DNA from: Glossina fuscipes
Taxonomy: Eukaryota > Arthropoda > Insecta > Diptera > Glossinidae
Reading direction: 5' to 3'
Length of the DNA: 64,000 nt
NCBI RefSeq assembly: GCF_014805625.2
Contig: NW_023998630.1
Coordinates: forward strand, 180,292 to 244,291
Under the pieces are notes generated by a model, which saw only the letters and a list, made by a program, of their open reading frames with translations, searched no databases and had not been told where the DNA came from. This document shows, in pieces, positions 63,190 to 64,000 of the stretch (positions are counted from its first letter, which is position 1; each line of letters opens with the position of its first letter). The position numbers were made by a program, and so were the translations under genes.

Positions 63190-64000
63190 GCGTTGGCTAA
63201 GTTTTATAATAAGGAAATTCCTTGACGGGCATAGAGGAACTCAAAGTTGATCTCATTTAAAAAAATCAGCGACTCAATGACACTCTCAACTTTACCTAAG
63301 ACTACTTCCAATTACGTCCCTCGAATGAACATAAGGATTAAGTGGTAACCGTACTTTCATAAGCAAGCAGAGGATCCCAAGCTAAATTTCTTAGTCCAAA
63401 AATCAGGAACTTTTTCTGCAAAGATTCAATTGAATTTACTTTGCAACACACCACTACAGTGTACCCGGTAAGCTCACATCTCCTTTTCGCTCTCGTTGCC
63501 TATAAGTCGTCGGATTCTCTCCAGCAACGCTGATTTAGATTTATTCCAAGATTTTCAATGTGTTCGAAGTGCCGAATGGAACACCCGGAGCAAGGGACGA
63601 GTCCAATTTGTATTAAACAATAATATTGTCCACTGAGAACGAATTTCGTCCTGAAAACAAAATCTTTTTATATTTCTTTTGACTTAAATCATCTGTGAAC
63701 ATTACGAAAATTGCAACATTAGCATATGAGAAGATTTAACTGTTGCTGAAAGATCATTAATGCGAAGGATATATAGAATAGGTTCTAAGTGATTAACTTG
63801 ACAGAGTCCTGAATTGACGGGAATTTCATCGCAAGCAAATGAGTTGAAAAGCACATTTAAGGATCTACCATCACGGTGGGATGACAAGCAACTACCTAAT
63901 TATGGTGGGAAGTCTAACCAATATAATTCCCATAAGAATAATTTATAGTAGATCCCGTCGCAGGTCTTACTGAAATCGGTGTAGATAAAATCCATTTGTG
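63190..64000 (-). mobile_element. LINE remnant (Jockey/CR1-type), third lineage, runs off the right edge
   Basis: On the minus strand from 64000: DFIYTDFSKTCDGIYYKLFL (RT block with YTDFSKAFD changed to KTCD), a stop, then HRDGRSLNVLFNSFACDEIP, VNSGLCQVNHLEPILYILRI, NDLSATVKSSHMLM. The PQGNHLEPILYILYIND-type block is changed to CQVNHLEP. The YADD box is not recognisable after HMLM. Below about 63480 the strand gives a broken C-terminal domain (SIESLQKKFLIFGLRNLAWD-like in shifted frames), so the part between RT and the C-terminus is mostly missing. It is related to, but clearly different from, copies 1 and 2. The rest lies right of the window. Confidence 0.82.

Noticed and set aside
11258..64000. 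Search by eye for the signal-peptide exon of the Beat gene on the minus strand.
   Set aside because: Several short hydrophobic frames exist, but none had a start Met, a hydrophobic core and a phase-1 donor together convincingly enough to report.

Overview
The window is AT-rich, intron- and transposon-dominated eukaryotic DNA. The only host gene I can support is split into exons on the minus strand with consensus GT-AG splice sites. Its protein belongs to the beaten path (Beat) immunoglobulin-superfamily neuronal proteins of insects. With the degraded mariner/Tc1 and Jockey/CR1-type LINE remnants, and dispersed repeats of a kind I associate with fly introns, this points to an insect, most likely a dipteran. 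The species cannot be fixed from the sequence alone.

Layout. 1-11.3 kb: three consecutive coding exons of one Beat-family gene (11257-11049, 3255-3120, 421-288). They give a continuous reading frame of 159 codons (69 + 45 + 1 shared + 44) covering the first Ig domain and the start of the second. Introns are about 7.8 kb and 2.7 kb. The gene runs off the left edge. The signal-peptide exon is not identified: it lies either in the remaining 53 kb, which would then be first intron, or beyond the right edge.

11.3-64 kb: no convincing further host exon. This part holds a 5'-truncated LINE (17.55-20.07 kb, plus), a second copy of the same family (46.4-48.4 kb, minus) whose reverse transcriptase has been cut out while the endonuclease and C-terminal part stay in one frame, and two other LINE remnants (27.3-27.8 kb and 63.2-64.0 kb, both minus). 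It also holds mariner transposase remnants (13.2, 24.7, 31.9 and 56.5 kb), a Tc1-like remnant (36.6 kb), several dispersed non-coding repeat families, short tandem duplications and microsatellites. Two short protein-like stretches (38.1-38.3 kb minus, 44.12-44.40 kb plus) match nothing I recognise.

There is no operon-like organisation, no RNA gene I can support, no CRISPR array and no clear new biological system. The most unusual items are the in-frame RT-deleted LINE copy, the unidentified 44.1 kb reading frame, an LTR-like stretch at 20.4 kb and a short inverted-repeat element inside the Beat intron.
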